A stretch of DNA of 45,229 nt from contig CAILLX010000043.1 in the NCBI GenBank assembly GCA_903835185.1, positions 1 through 45,229 on the forward strand. The letters run 5' to 3'. The notes beneath the pieces are model-generated. The model did no database searches, was not told where the DNA came from, and was given only the letters and a program-made list of their open reading frames with translations. The translations under genes and the position numbers were made by a program. This stretch comes from an uncultured bacterium. Lineage in GTDB: Bacteria > Cyanobacteriota > Vampirovibrionia > Obscuribacterales > Obscuribacteraceae. This document shows, piece by piece, positions 14,680 through 23,866 of this stretch (position 1 is its first letter; each line of letters starts with the position of its first letter).

Positions 14680-17106
14680 ATGCCAGTTAAGCCTGCTCCA
14701 ACTATTAAGATACCGGCGCCAGTGTTGCAAATGTGCAAGGCAATACTCAGCTCCGACCTGTTTGCGGCAATCTTGCTTATCTCCATCAATCTTTTTTGTT
14801 TCGGCACTCTTCTGGGGTGCTTTTTTCTTGCGGATGACTTTCTGCACATCACTTTCATTTATCAAGGCTTGAGCCAGCACCCAGAACAGCTTCTTTTCAA
14901 GCTTAATGAACCATGGCAAGATCCCTCCATTCACCTCTTCGTGCGCCCTTCGGTAGAGTTCAGCTGGCTTGTCGATTATCTGCTCTGGAAAGCCAATCCT
15001 TTTGGTTATCACTTAACAAATTTGGCTTTGCAGATTCTCTCGAGTTTTTGCATCTTCGGAATTACAAGGAGACTTCTTGACAGAGCAGCTCCTCATCAGT
15101 CCCATATTGCCGCCTTGTTGAGCGCGGCTATCTTTGCTACTTACCCGCTACATTGTGAAGTGGTGGCATGGACAATTGCTAGAACTGACAGCCTGTGCGG
15201 CGCTTTCTATCTCCTGGCGTTGTGGTTGTTTATAAAGCACGACCAGGACAACAGTCGCCCAGCTCAGTGGCTTAGCCTCACCTGTTTTGCCATCTCTTTA
15301 TTATCCAAGGAGATGGCAGCTTCACTGCCGGTGGTGTTGATGTTTTATGTAATCTTGATTAACAGAACCCCAGACCTAAACCTTATAGAAAATATCAAAA
15401 ACGTCGCCCGCAGAACGCTCTGGTACTGGTTAGTCTTTGCAAGCTACCTGGCTTGTAGAACAATGCTTTTAGGCACGCCGGTAGGCGGCTATGTTGCATC
15501 ACTTGGTGCCAACTTTAATGCAACCTTGTTGCAACGTAGCCATTTAGAGTCTTTCTGGAGACTTTTATATCCATGCAACATTACAGTCATCCCGCTGCAT
15601 GGGCGACTTTCGCAAGCGCTACACACTTTATATGTGCTCGTTGGTGTCACACTTGCCTTTCGCTCACTCAAACAACCATATCCCCCCTGGCTTGTGAGAA
15701 CATTGACATTTGTCGTCCTTTTTTTTCTTGCCAGTATTGCACCAGGATTGCAGGCATGGCTTATCTCACCTGAACTTGCTGGCAGCCGTTATAGCTATCT
15801 TCCCTCCGCGCCATTGTGCATCTTTCTAACTTTGTTTGTGTTCCCATTTGAAGTAACTACGTCAGATCAAGCCTTGTTCTGGCGACTTATGTACCAGTTC
15901 AGGTTGGGGCTCCTGGTAGCTTTTGTCTGTCTATTTGCCATGATTTCAATCAGAAACAACGATGCCTGGTTGCTGGCAGATAAGACAATTCGAGCTCTAC
16001 AGAAAGAGATCATGGCAACAGCACCAAAATTACCTGCAAGAACAAGGCTAGTAATCCTCAACTTGCCATCGAAGATCAAAGGTGCGCACCAGTTTTACAA
16101 TTTCACAATGCTTAAGCAGTTGGTGATGCCACCGCTGGTCAGCAAAGACTATTCGCCAGAGCTTGGCTCTTGCGAACCTCGATTTTATGGTAATCCGGAT
16201 CTCTTGAACCTTACTAGACTTGCTGAGATGGAGCAGTCAGGGCGCTATTCTTTTTATTTCTGGAATCTTGCCACTCTGCACCTTGTGAAAGCTAGTCTCA
16301 AGCCAGCAGATACTTCAAGCGACAGTGGTGGGGCAGCTACTGCAAATCTGGTGCACGAAGAAGTTATTCAGCACGGCGCCAGCAGCTATAAAAGATTAAC
16401 CTACACAATTCAGCAGCCATCTAGCGCTCCCAGGTTCCACTTTCTTGCAGTCACAGCAGTAATGCCCAAGGTCAGCTGGATTGATGAGGCTCTAAACGGA
16501 CAAGCTAATCTGCTGGTGAGCTGGATTCCTGAGCACACAGAGCTGTTCGGTCCGGAAGTACTGCTCAGGCAGCCACTCTATGCTGATGGCAAAGCCCATA
16601 CTTGTCATGTTCCGGTTGGAGAACGTAAACGCTGGACGTTCACCGACAAAATCTCCCAGCTCTACCTTGATATTCCAGCGGCGTATAGTCATGCTCGCAT
16701 CCTGTGCGTGCGGTTAGAGAACGGCTGCCGGCTGGTTCCCACACTGTCTCTTGACAGAACCAAATGTCTTGATCGAGCCGATGGAATGCACACTGCCTAC
16801 AATCGTTTCTTCGCCATCAACTACGACGCATCACATATCCCCTATGCAGCTGGTGTCACAGTGGAACTTTCCAAGTGCTACAATCAGTTTGTTCACTTTG
16901 CCAACACCTACCATGAATGGAAGCTTTCTGACCACGAGCTTGCCCGCTTTCAACTAAGATCGCTAGCCTCCACATTAAAGCTGCCTGCGCAATTGCTACC
17001 GAGCCCTGGCTGGTATGAGGTGCGCTTGGCAGCGGTCAACTCTTCCGGGCAGGTGGTTGGGCTCACAAGTGATCCATTATTACTAGAAGAATCGAGCGAG
17101 AAGTGA
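14680..17106 (+). CDS. Large GT-C-type membrane protein (PMT/TMTC-like)
   Basis: An 808-residue protein with about ten membrane helices in residues 25-440 and a soluble C-terminal half. FLADDFLH after the first helix supplies the acidic pair typical of the first outer loop of GT-C glycosyltransferases that use lipid-linked sugars. The phrases YPLHCEVVAWTIARTDSLCGAFYLLALWL (in parts) and SLLSKEMAASLPVVL are like those of the TMTC/PMT-like group. The C-terminal half has no recognised fold. It begins 30 bases after the kinase stop, so it is likely in the same transcript. The substrate is unknown; glycosylation of an exported protein of this cluster is possible but speculative. There is no strong ribosome site before ATG 14680. 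Confidence 0.65.
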   Translation: MPVKPAPTIKIPAPVLQMCKAILSSDLFAAILLISINLFCFGTLLGCFFLADDFLHITFIYQGLSQHPEQLLFKLNEPWQDPSIHLFVRPSVEFSWLVDYLLWKANPFGYHLTNLALQILSSFCIFGITRRLLDRAAPHQSHIAALLSAAIFATYPLHCEVVAWTIARTDSLCGAFYLLALWLFIKHDQDNSRPAQWLSLTCFAISLLSKEMAASLPVVLMFYVILINRTPDLNLIENIKNVARRTLWYWLVFASYLACRTMLLGTPVGGYVASLGANFNATLLQRSHLESFWRLLYPCNITVIPLHGRLSQALHTLYVLVGVTLAFRSLKQPYPPWLVRTLTFVVLFFLASIAPGLQAWLISPELAGSRYSYLPSAPLCIFLTLFVFPFEVTTSDQALFWRLMYQFRLGLLVAFVCLFAMISIRNNDAWLLADKTIRALQKEIMATAPKLPARTRLVILNLPSKIKGAHQFYNFTMLKQLVMPPLVSKDYSPELGSCEPRFYGNPDLLNLTRLAEMEQSGRYSFYFWNLATLHLVKASLKPADTSSDSGGAATANLVHEEVIQHGASSYKRLTYTIQQPSSAPRFHFLAVTAVMPKVSWIDEALNGQANLLVSWIPEHTELFGPEVLLRQPLYADGKAHTCHVPVGERKRWTFTDKISQLYLDIPAAYSHARILCVRLENGCRLVPTLSLDRTKCLDRADGMHTAYNRFFAINYDASHIPYAAGVTVELSKCYNQFVHFANTYHEWKLSDHELARFQLRSLASTLKLPAQLLPSPGWYEVRLAAVNSSGQVVGLTSDPLLLEESSEK

Positions 17107-17165
17107 CAATTCGTCAAGAGGAATGCTTATACGGTTGGCAAAAACAATTATTTGTAAACCTGACT

Positions 17166-17193
17166 GTTTCACCTCCGCTGCTTGGGCTATACT
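17166..17193 (+). promoter_or_regulatory. Possible promoter for the FecR-like gene
   Basis: A TATACT hexamer at 17188-17193 matches the bacterial -10 consensus at five of six positions and lies about 58 bases before the ATG. The matching -35 is weak: TGTTTC at 17165-17170 with a 17-base spacer, or TTTCAC with 15. It lies in the 145-base gap between the GT-C-like and FecR-like genes. Confidence 0.35.
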
Positions 17194-17251
17194 GAATTGA
17201 ACGATAATAATGTAGGATGGTGCACTGTTCGGAGCACAGGAAGGTCTCATA

Positions 17252-18217
17252 ATGTCAAGCAGAAGGTTGAATCAACTCGGCAAAGTGTCGACTACAGTAA
17301 TGCTGGTGGTTGCTTTTGGTTTTATCCTGCTTGCCAACACCTACGTCAACTGTCCAGTCTCGGGGCAAGAGTACGGTCCACCACCGCCACCGCCACCACC
17401 ACCGCCACCACCTCCTCCGCCACCTCCTCCGCCTCCTGTGATCCACATCATACCGCCGGCACCGCCGTTAGGCGGCACGCCACCAGTGGTAGTCCCAACC
17501 GACGTAACCAGTGCTAATCTCACAGGATCCCTGTCTATCACCTCTCTCGGAGGAGGTGGTGGGCTGGGTGTCACAGCGTTAAGGTCTTTTACAACCGACG
17601 CAACAGGACCAATTGACGGACTTTACTACCGGAGCCATGCCGACACACAATATACTCACCCGAATAATTTTGAAATTGTTCTGACATCAGGAGAGGTTTT
17701 TGTCTCGGTACGGCACCCTTCTCACAACCTGGTTGTGACTACACCGTTCGGCACAGTATCCGGACTTGCCAATTGTGATGCAATAGTTTCATACAACAAC
17801 GGTGTATTGCATGTTTTCAACCTCAATGTCGGCAGCGGTGCTATCCAGGTAAAACTTGACAAAGGGCACCTCGCTGGACCTGCCGATCCAATTCTTGAGC
17901 TCGCACCAGGCTTTGAGCTGGTTGCTGCTGATCACAAGCTGGTACGCAGCGACATACGTCCGTCCGACGGAGTGGGACGCAAGAACACACATCTACTTGA
18001 AAACGGTTATGTTGCTACTAGCATATATTCGGCTGAGTCTCTCCTTAATTCCAGTGAGATGATAGCCGGGATGGCTCAGCAAGCTGCCGGGACTAAAGAG
18101 CAACGGATTGTAAGCGATCTCTCCAAGATGGCGGCAGTGTTGAATTATGTCAACGGCTCAGGTGGTTACGAGGTGACAAGCAAAGTTCCATCAGGCAGCT
18201 CCGGAAGCAAACTTTAG
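17252..18217 (+). CDS. Exported FecR-like protein with a polyproline stretch
   Basis: A 321-residue protein with an N-terminal export signal or membrane anchor (about 12-32). Directly after it, residues 43-62 are 20 consecutive prolines, a stiff spacer. Residues about 115-225 follow the FecR domain pattern: a strand ending in LTSGEVFVSVRHP, then LVVTTPFGTVSGL, a variable strand and VKLDKG, ending LELAPGFEL. The classical FecR is an anti-sigma regulator that reports outer-membrane signals; here the same module is exported, as in many cyanobacterial-type FecR proteins found near CHAT genes. The start has GGAAGG eight bases upstream. It is followed by the TPR-CHAT gene after 79 bases. Ligand unknown. 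Confidence 0.65.
   Translation: MSSRRLNQLGKVSTTVMLVVAFGFILLANTYVNCPVSGQEYGPPPPPPPPPPPPPPPPPPPPVIHIIPPAPPLGGTPPVVVPTDVTSANLTGSLSITSLGGGGGLGVTALRSFTTDATGPIDGLYYRSHADTQYTHPNNFEIVLTSGEVFVSVRHPSHNLVVTTPFGTVSGLANCDAIVSYNNGVLHVFNLNVGSGAIQVKLDKGHLAGPADPILELAPGFELVAADHKLVRSDIRPSDGVGRKNTHLLENGYVATSIYSAESLLNSSEMIAGMAQQAAGTKEQRIVSDLSKMAAVLNYVNGSGGYEVTSKVPSGSSGSKL
17378..17437 (+). repeat. Polyproline-coding CCN repeat
   Basis: Sixty bases of pure proline codons (cca, ccg, cct mixed) encode 20 consecutive prolines. The mixed third positions limit slippage, suggesting the proline run itself is selected. Long proline runs normally require EF-P to be translated. Confidence 0.85.
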
Positions 18218-18296
18218 TCATACCTGAAAGCGATCTACCCGAAAACTACCTGCCTTCAGGTTAGTATGAATGTCTGGTAGATAAATAGGATGTCAT

Positions 18297-21200
18297 ATGA
18301 CTAACCGCTATGCTTGCTGCGTCCTCGCAATCACCCTCTTTGTAGTGATGCAATGTCATCCTGGTGCCCTCGGCAGTGCGCTAGCAGCTACTGGGCACGA
18401 TAATGTGCAACACCTTATGAAGAGCTGCCAGGCAGCTGCCGCAAAAGGTGACAAGCCTGCAGAAGCTGATGCACTATACAATTTGGCCAGCAGCTACTTT
18501 GATGAGCATGATCTTGCACAAGCAGAGTCGTATATGCGCAGGTCACTAGAAGTGGAGAGCGAGCTCAAGCGGCCACAGTCGCAGCTTCAGACACATGTTG
18601 CTCTTGCCGGCATTCTGGTGGCACTGCGGCGCAACGATGAAGCATTGGCTGAGTACCAGAAAGCGTTGAACCTGTCCAGAGAGAACAACTTAGGCGCTCA
18701 GGCAGCTTCTATTATCAATAACATGGGTGCGCTGTCCCTGGTCTCCCACCACTGGGAACAGTCAGAGCAGCTTTTTGAACAAGCACGCGCCCAGGCTGCC
18801 GCCGAAGGCAATGTCAGCACTCAATCTGGCGCACTGGTCAATCTGGCAGTAGTGTCCAGGGCACGCCACAAGCTGGATGATGCTGACAAGCAGCTGACTG
18901 CAGCTGTTTCTCTCCTGGCTGACGGAGGCGACGAGCGGGCGCTCTCGTCAGCTTACGCAGAGCTCGGACACAACCAGTCTGATTTAGGACGGACAGAGGA
19001 AGCTATTGCCAGTTATAAGAAAGCTTTACAGATACAGAAGGGGCAACTTGATGACAGTGCAGCAGCAAAGTCTCTTCTTTCGCTGGGACAGCTGTACCTG
19101 ACCCAGAATAAATTTGCAGACGCTGAAGCTTGCTTTCACGAAGCAGATCAACTTTCTCAAGCAGATCGCAGCCAGACGTTTTTTATCGATCTGCTGGTTG
19201 GACTCGGTGGTGCCAAAGCAGGGTCTGGACATTTTGCTGAGGCTGAAAAGATCCACCAGCAGGCTCTGCAAGTTGCACAAGCAGCAGCAGACCGTATCAA
19301 AGAACGCACCGTTTTATCAGAGCTTGGCTATGATTACCTTTCAGCTGGTTCGCCAGAGGCTGCACTAACTAAATATGTAGCTGCATACAACCTGTTGTGT
19401 CAACAGGAGCCCGATAATATACGTCAAAAAGGGATTTTGCTTACAGACATAGCTATGTCATGCAAGGCTGTCGGACAACTGCCAGCAGCTATTGCCAACT
19501 ATGAAGTAGCAGTTGATTACTTCAATCAAGCCGGGGATTTGGCTAGCAAGGCGATGGCACTCAATAGTCTCGCTGTTGCTTATCTGGACAATGGCATGCT
19601 CACAGAGTTTGATCAAACCTACAACCAGTCAAAGACTCTGTTTGCTTCGCTCAATAACAAACGCGGAGAGGCTATCCTCGATTACAATCTGGCTCAGTAT
19701 CGCCTGGTGCAAGGGCATCCTGCTGATGCAGTGCCACTTTACCAGACGGCCATGGAGAAGATTAACGGGACCGCCGATTCTAAGTTGAAAGGGCAGGCTC
19801 TGCGTGGGCTGGGGCTGGCCTATCTGTACCTGGGAAGATCGGGCAAAGCACTTGAGTGCTACAAGCAGGCTCAACAGCTGGCTGAGCAATCAGGAGACAT
19901 AGAAGCGCGGTGGGATTGTGCTCTTGGATTGGGCAAGGCATATAAGGCGCTCGGGCAACTCGGCGAAGCAATTGATTACTTGCGCCAAGCTGCCGAATTG
20001 GTAGAAAAGGAGCGCAGCCAGCTCTCCCGCGATACTTTTAAAACATACAACCTTGATCTGCGGCAAGATTGTTTTACTAGCCTTGTCGATGCACTTGTCT
20101 GCCTGCAGAAAGATGCAGAAGCGCTGGCAGTTGCAGAAAAAGGTCGCTCTCGAGCGTTCTTAGATCTTCTAGAAGGACACCGCTCAAGGCGCCCTAACGA
20201 CGAGTACACTGCCGGGACCGCAGCATCCACCATCAATATTTCATCTGCTCGTATCGCTGAGCCTGGTAGTCGAGGAGTTGAGGTGATACCGCGGGCTTCA
20301 TCATTTGTCGAAGCCTCAACGATAAGCCAAATTAATGCCCAACCACCAACGATCGAAGAGATCAAAGAGCTGGTCGTCAAAAGCAGATCGACAGCCGTCG
20401 AATACTACGTACTGCCCGATAAGGTTTTGATCTGGATCATTCATCCTGATGGAAAAATCGAGATGCCACCCCCAATTGTCATCTCCAAGCGGATGCTGAC
20501 TGAACAGATTGTTGCCGCCTACAAAGCTATAATAGCCCGTTCTAATGTCCCATCTGAGGTGAGGCAGGTCAATGAGACCAGGCAGAGAAAACTCCGGGAG
20601 CTGTACACTCTCCTGGTAGAGCCGGTGTTATCTTATCTCCCGACTGATCCAGACGCCTTAGTGACAATTGTTCCGCACGGACCGTTGTTTTCTGTTCCTT
20701 TTGCAGCGCTCATAAATGTCAAAGGCCGTTTCATGGTCGAAGACCATACTCTGGCATATATACCAGCTCTAGGTGCGCTCAAAGCAACTCAAAAGCTCGA
20801 GGAAGAAGCTAAGACAAGCCGTGATCAACTTCTGGCCTTCGGCAATCCAATTACTAAACAGATCTCCTTCCTTGGTGCACTGCCTTACTCCGAAAAGGAG
20901 GTTCGCCATGTAGCAGACCTCTTCGCAGCTGGCCAATCTACCGTCAAAGTGGGTGGAGATGCTACCAAAGCAGCTTTCATCAAGCTTGCGCCAGCATCGA
21001 CAATTATTCATCTTGCCACTCACGGACTGGTAAATGAAGAGCAGCCGATGGACTCAGCTCTGGTACTGGCACCAGCCGGAGCCGATGACGGACTGCTCAC
21101 AGTTAAGGATATTCTACGCTTGCCACCGCTCAAAAGCCGTCTCATTGTCCTGTCTGCCTGTCAGACTGCTCGCGGCAAGATTACAGGTGATGGCGTCGTC

Positions 21201-21479
21201 GGTCTCTCACGCTCATTTATTATTGCTGGCACGCCATCTATTCTGGTGAGCCAGTGGAATGTTGACGACGTAATTACTGAGTTTCAGATGGTTGCCTTTT
21301 ACAAATCCTTTCTTGCCCAGGGTAGTAAAGCCAGGGCCTTGCGGGAGGCGCAATTGAAGACAATCACTTTGTTGGAGAAACCAGATCCAGACAGCTCCCC
21401 ATCCCGGAGTTCAGCGCCGCAGCTGCGTGCCAGCCCACGCTACTGGGCTGCATTTCAACTCATTGGCGAAGATCGCTAA
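18297..21479 (+). CDS. TPR-CHAT protein (caspase-like peptidase)
   Basis: A 1060-residue protein. After an N-terminal export-like signal (CVLAITLFVVMQCHPG), about twelve tetratricopeptide repeats fill residues 35-590; for instance GRTEEAIASYKKALQI and GQLGEAIDYLRQAAEL match the repeat consensus. A linker leads to the CHAT domain (about 690-1060). Both catalytic residues of the clan CD peptidase fold are present: His909 in HLATHG and Cys955 in LSACQT, followed by the usual GLSRSF and LVSQWNVDD. CHAT proteases include TPR-CHAT effectors of CRISPR type III and gasdermin systems and many cyanobacterial proteins of unknown role. The start has TAGGA upstream. It closes the presumed operon of sigma-like, kinase and FecR-like genes. 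The substrate is unknown; a location outside the cytoplasm would be unusual for known effectors. Confidence 0.9.
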   Translation: MTNRYACCVLAITLFVVMQCHPGALGSALAATGHDNVQHLMKSCQAAAAKGDKPAEADALYNLASSYFDEHDLAQAESYMRRSLEVESELKRPQSQLQTHVALAGILVALRRNDEALAEYQKALNLSRENNLGAQAASIINNMGALSLVSHHWEQSEQLFEQARAQAAAEGNVSTQSGALVNLAVVSRARHKLDDADKQLTAAVSLLADGGDERALSSAYAELGHNQSDLGRTEEAIASYKKALQIQKGQLDDSAAAKSLLSLGQLYLTQNKFADAEACFHEADQLSQADRSQTFFIDLLVGLGGAKAGSGHFAEAEKIHQQALQVAQAAADRIKERTVLSELGYDYLSAGSPEAALTKYVAAYNLLCQQEPDNIRQKGILLTDIAMSCKAVGQLPAAIANYEVAVDYFNQAGDLASKAMALNSLAVAYLDNGMLTEFDQTYNQSKTLFASLNNKRGEAILDYNLAQYRLVQGHPADAVPLYQTAMEKINGTADSKLKGQALRGLGLAYLYLGRSGKALECYKQAQQLAEQSGDIEARWDCALGLGKAYKALGQLGEAIDYLRQAAELVEKERSQLSRDTFKTYNLDLRQDCFTSLVDALVCLQKDAEALAVAEKGRSRAFLDLLEGHRSRRPNDEYTAGTAASTINISSARIAEPGSRGVEVIPRASSFVEASTISQINAQPPTIEEIKELVVKSRSTAVEYYVLPDKVLIWIIHPDGKIEMPPPIVISKRMLTEQIVAAYKAIIARSNVPSEVRQVNETRQRKLRELYTLLVEPVLSYLPTDPDALVTIVPHGPLFSVPFAALINVKGRFMVEDHTLAYIPALGALKATQKLEEEAKTSRDQLLAFGNPITKQISFLGALPYSEKEVRHVADLFAAGQSTVKVGGDATKAAFIKLAPASTIIHLATHGLVNEEQPMDSALVLAPAGADDGLLTVKDILRLPPLKSRLIVLSACQTARGKITGDGVVGLSRSFIIAGTPSILVSQWNVDDVITEFQMVAFYKSFLAQGSKARALREAQLKTITLLEKPDPDSSPSRSSAPQLRASPRYWAAFQLIGEDR

Positions 21480-21658
21480 AACAGACCGCTCACAACAGTT
21501 CAATTGATGGGACATTAACACCTACTAAGGCCAAAACGGACTAAAAAGATCATACTGTGCGGTTATTACGTCCTGCACCGCCGGTAGGGTCATGAAAGAT
21601 AAAGTCACTGCTGTATCTCATGAAGGAGTTTCCTTTTCCGCAACCAACGAGGATTTCA

Positions 21659-22255
21659 ATGCAAAAGGCTGTGTCCCATTTGAAGAAAGAAGACCCAGTT
21701 CTTTCAGCAATCATCCAGAAAGTGGGTCCATTCAAAATGCAATTTGCCGAGCCTGGATTCCACAGCTTAGCCGAAGCAATCGTATATCAACAGCTTCATG
21801 GCAAAGCAGCTGCAACCATATTCAGCCGCTTTGTGGCGGCAGCAGGTGATCCGTTAACACCAGACCGTATTCTGAAACTATCTGTTGATAAAATGCGTTC
21901 AGTCGGTTTGTCTATGCAAAAAACATCATACTTGCGTGACATGGCTGAGCGCACCAAAAGTGGTCAAGTCGATTTTGCCATCGTGTCCAATCTCTCCGAT
22001 GAGGAAGTAGTTGAACATTTGACTCAGGTTAAAGGTGTGGGAGAGTGGACAGCACAGATGTTCCTCATGTTCAACTTGCGTCGGCATAACGTTTTGCCCA
22101 CCACCGATTTTGGCATTCGTACTGCAATCAAGCAGCATTACAAACTGCGCGAATTACCCAAGCCTAAAGAAATGGAAAAAATTGCCCGTCGCTGGGAGCC
22201 TTACCGAAGTATAGCTTGCTGGTACTTATGGCAAAGCTTGGACATGAATAAGTGA
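21659..22255 (+). CDS. DNA-3-methyladenine glycosylase II (AlkA-type, HhH-GPD superfamily)
   Basis: A base-excision repair enzyme that removes alkylated bases from DNA. The start chosen at ATG 21659 has GAGGA five bases upstream and gives the usual family beginning (AVSHLKKEDPVLSAII); an in-frame ATG 21620 would add 13 residues. The helix-hairpin-helix LTQVKGVGEWTAQM and the catalytic Asp in LPTTDFGIR, spaced as in AlkA and MAG, are both present. No iron-sulfur Cys loop follows the fold, separating it from Nth and MutY. The length (198 residues) matches the short AlkA-like group without the N-terminal AlkA domain. It trails the CHAT gene by 180 bases and is probably independent of it. Confidence 0.85.
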   Translation: MQKAVSHLKKEDPVLSAIIQKVGPFKMQFAEPGFHSLAEAIVYQQLHGKAAATIFSRFVAAAGDPLTPDRILKLSVDKMRSVGLSMQKTSYLRDMAERTKSGQVDFAIVSNLSDEEVVEHLTQVKGVGEWTAQMFLMFNLRRHNVLPTTDFGIRTAIKQHYKLRELPKPKEMEKIARRWEPYRSIACWYLWQSLDMNK

Positions 22256-22347
22256 TTGCCTAATTCATTAATTACTGCATGTCAGAAATTGATGGCTGTG
22301 TCAATTGGATTTCGACTCAAAGCAACATTAAGCAGCTGTGCTACTCG

Positions 22348-23406
22348 CTAGAGTTTGGCCAGTTTCACAGGGAATATTGCCGGTTTACTGAGTTCCATAC
22401 GCAACCCGCCATAGAGACGGAAATTGCAGCCGGCAAAACCAAGGACCTGATTAGCACCGATATTGAAAATTGGTTGAGCACGAACAAAGGCATACACAGG
22501 CAGTGGCACCTTTGGAATTACTCTTCTTGCCGCCTCAAATGTAAGAACAAACATTTCATTAGTCGGTCCGGCCGGCTGGCGCTTACGGAAGTTGGTAATG
22601 AATGTATTGTCGTTGGAGAAGATCCATGGTCCACGCCTGTAAACTCCTCCGGCGCTGTAGAAAACATCTCCTTCTTGCATGGTGTCAAAAGCATCAAACC
22701 AACGCAACTGTCCAATCACACTTCCATAGACATAGCCTCGATACCCTACAGGACGCGAGACTGACACTGAAGGAAGGATATCGTTTAACCAGCGGCTGTG
22801 TGAGACAAAAAGCAAGCGATTAAAAACACCAACTGTAGCAGTGACATTTCTTGTCAGCCGAATGTCATGATCGATACGGCTACCAACTGACTGAATATTA
22901 CGGCTTAACTGGTGATCGTTTCGAGCGTATTGATCACGCAGGAAGAAGTAGTTTGTAGCTACTCGTGTCGTAGGTGTTAATGCATAACCTAATGTCACGT
23001 TAGGTAGTGGGCGATAGATCAGATCGGCACGATTGCGATGCGCTGTCTGATATACATTTGTCTCCAGGCGTAATGAGTTCTCTACCGATGCATTGAAAAA
23101 GACTCGTCCGGGCAGCCGATAAAGTGCACCGGTCTCGAATGACTTAAATGTTTCGCTGCTCGATCGTCTCTCTGGCAACCTTACAGGAGCAAGCTCAATT
23201 GGCAGTTGATCGGCAGCCTGCGCACTAGCCTGAGCAATTGAAGCCTGGCTATTTGGGCTCATTGTCTCAAACGGTTCAAGTGGAGTGCTGGGTGCTGCCG
23301 CAGGAGCAAGCGGCGCTTCAGCTCTGCCCGGTTCTACAGCCGGACCTGCCAGAATAGCTAGCAAAAGCCAGCATGCTATAAGCAGTTTTGCTTGTAATTG
23401 ATTCAT
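22348..23406 (-). CDS. Predicted outer-membrane beta-barrel-like protein
   Basis: A 352-residue exported protein. It starts with a signal peptide (LLIACWLLLAILAGPAVEPGRAEA), then a Pro/Ala-rich linker of about 60 residues. From about residue 95 the sequence alternates polar and aromatic/hydrophobic residues (FFNASVENSLRLETNVY, VTLGYALTP, RVATNYFFLRD, GYRGYVYGSVIGQL), typical of beta-barrel strands, though it does not end in the usual C-terminal Phe. The start ATG 23406 has CAGGAA five bases upstream. It converges with the AlkA-type gene, with about 90 bases between. I do not recognise a named family. A porin-like or surface role is inferred only from strand pattern and signal peptide. Confidence 0.6.
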   Translation of the reverse strand: MNQLQAKLLIACWLLLAILAGPAVEPGRAEAPLAPAAAPSTPLEPFETMSPNSQASIAQASAQAADQLPIELAPVRLPERRSSSETFKSFETGALYRLPGRVFFNASVENSLRLETNVYQTAHRNRADLIYRPLPNVTLGYALTPTTRVATNYFFLRDQYARNDHQLSRNIQSVGSRIDHDIRLTRNVTATVGVFNRLLFVSHSRWLNDILPSVSVSRPVGYRGYVYGSVIGQLRWFDAFDTMQEGDVFYSAGGVYRRGPWIFSNDNTFITNFRKRQPAGPTNEMFVLTFEAARRVIPKVPLPVYAFVRAQPIFNIGANQVLGFAGCNFRLYGGLRMELSKPAIFPVKLAKL

Positions 23407-23866
23407 AGTGTTCCTGGCTTTCTTGTGGAGCTGGTGCTCGCCCGCAGTAAAGTAGTAATTACAGCTACAAGCGGATTATAGACGACTGAGCACAGTATGA
23501 ACAGCACCTGCGCTTAAATCATAATCGGTCCCGAGCTAACCCTTGCCGTGACATAAGTCTTGTAGTCCAGCGTGGCGCCCACAGCAGTTGTCATGACCGC
23601 ATCAACATTTTCAGGTGCTAACTAATGTTTAGAGGCAAGAAGTGTATTCGTTTAACTTGTCACGCCCTAGCTTAGCTCTCCGGAACAGCTGCTGTCACTG
23701 TACTTGGAGGCGAGTAAAAACGGCAAGAGTTCTCAAGTGGTGCGCCCAGACAACTCTTCCCTTGTTCAACTGCTAGAACACTAGGACTCACCTTAGCAGA
23801 GGCAGCAGAGAAGTTTGTCCTGCCAGTGATAACATTGGGACCGAGAAGTATGGGGATAGGTTCAGC
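23407..23866. other. Divergent intergenic region, no gene seen
   Basis: About 460 bases separate the leftward barrel-protein gene and the rightward thioesterase gene. A minus-strand open frame (23672-23947) overlaps the thioesterase start and has no coding character. No riboswitch hallmark (such as a B12 box before the adenosyltransferase pair) could be seen. Confidence 0.3.

Noticed and set aside
17182..17517. Plus-strand frame across the FecR-like gene start
   Set aside because: Its content comes from the polyproline codons read in another frame (Thr/Ala runs).
22279..22764. 161-codon plus-strand frame
   Set aside because: Antisense to the barrel-like protein gene, which has a signal peptide and ribosome site.
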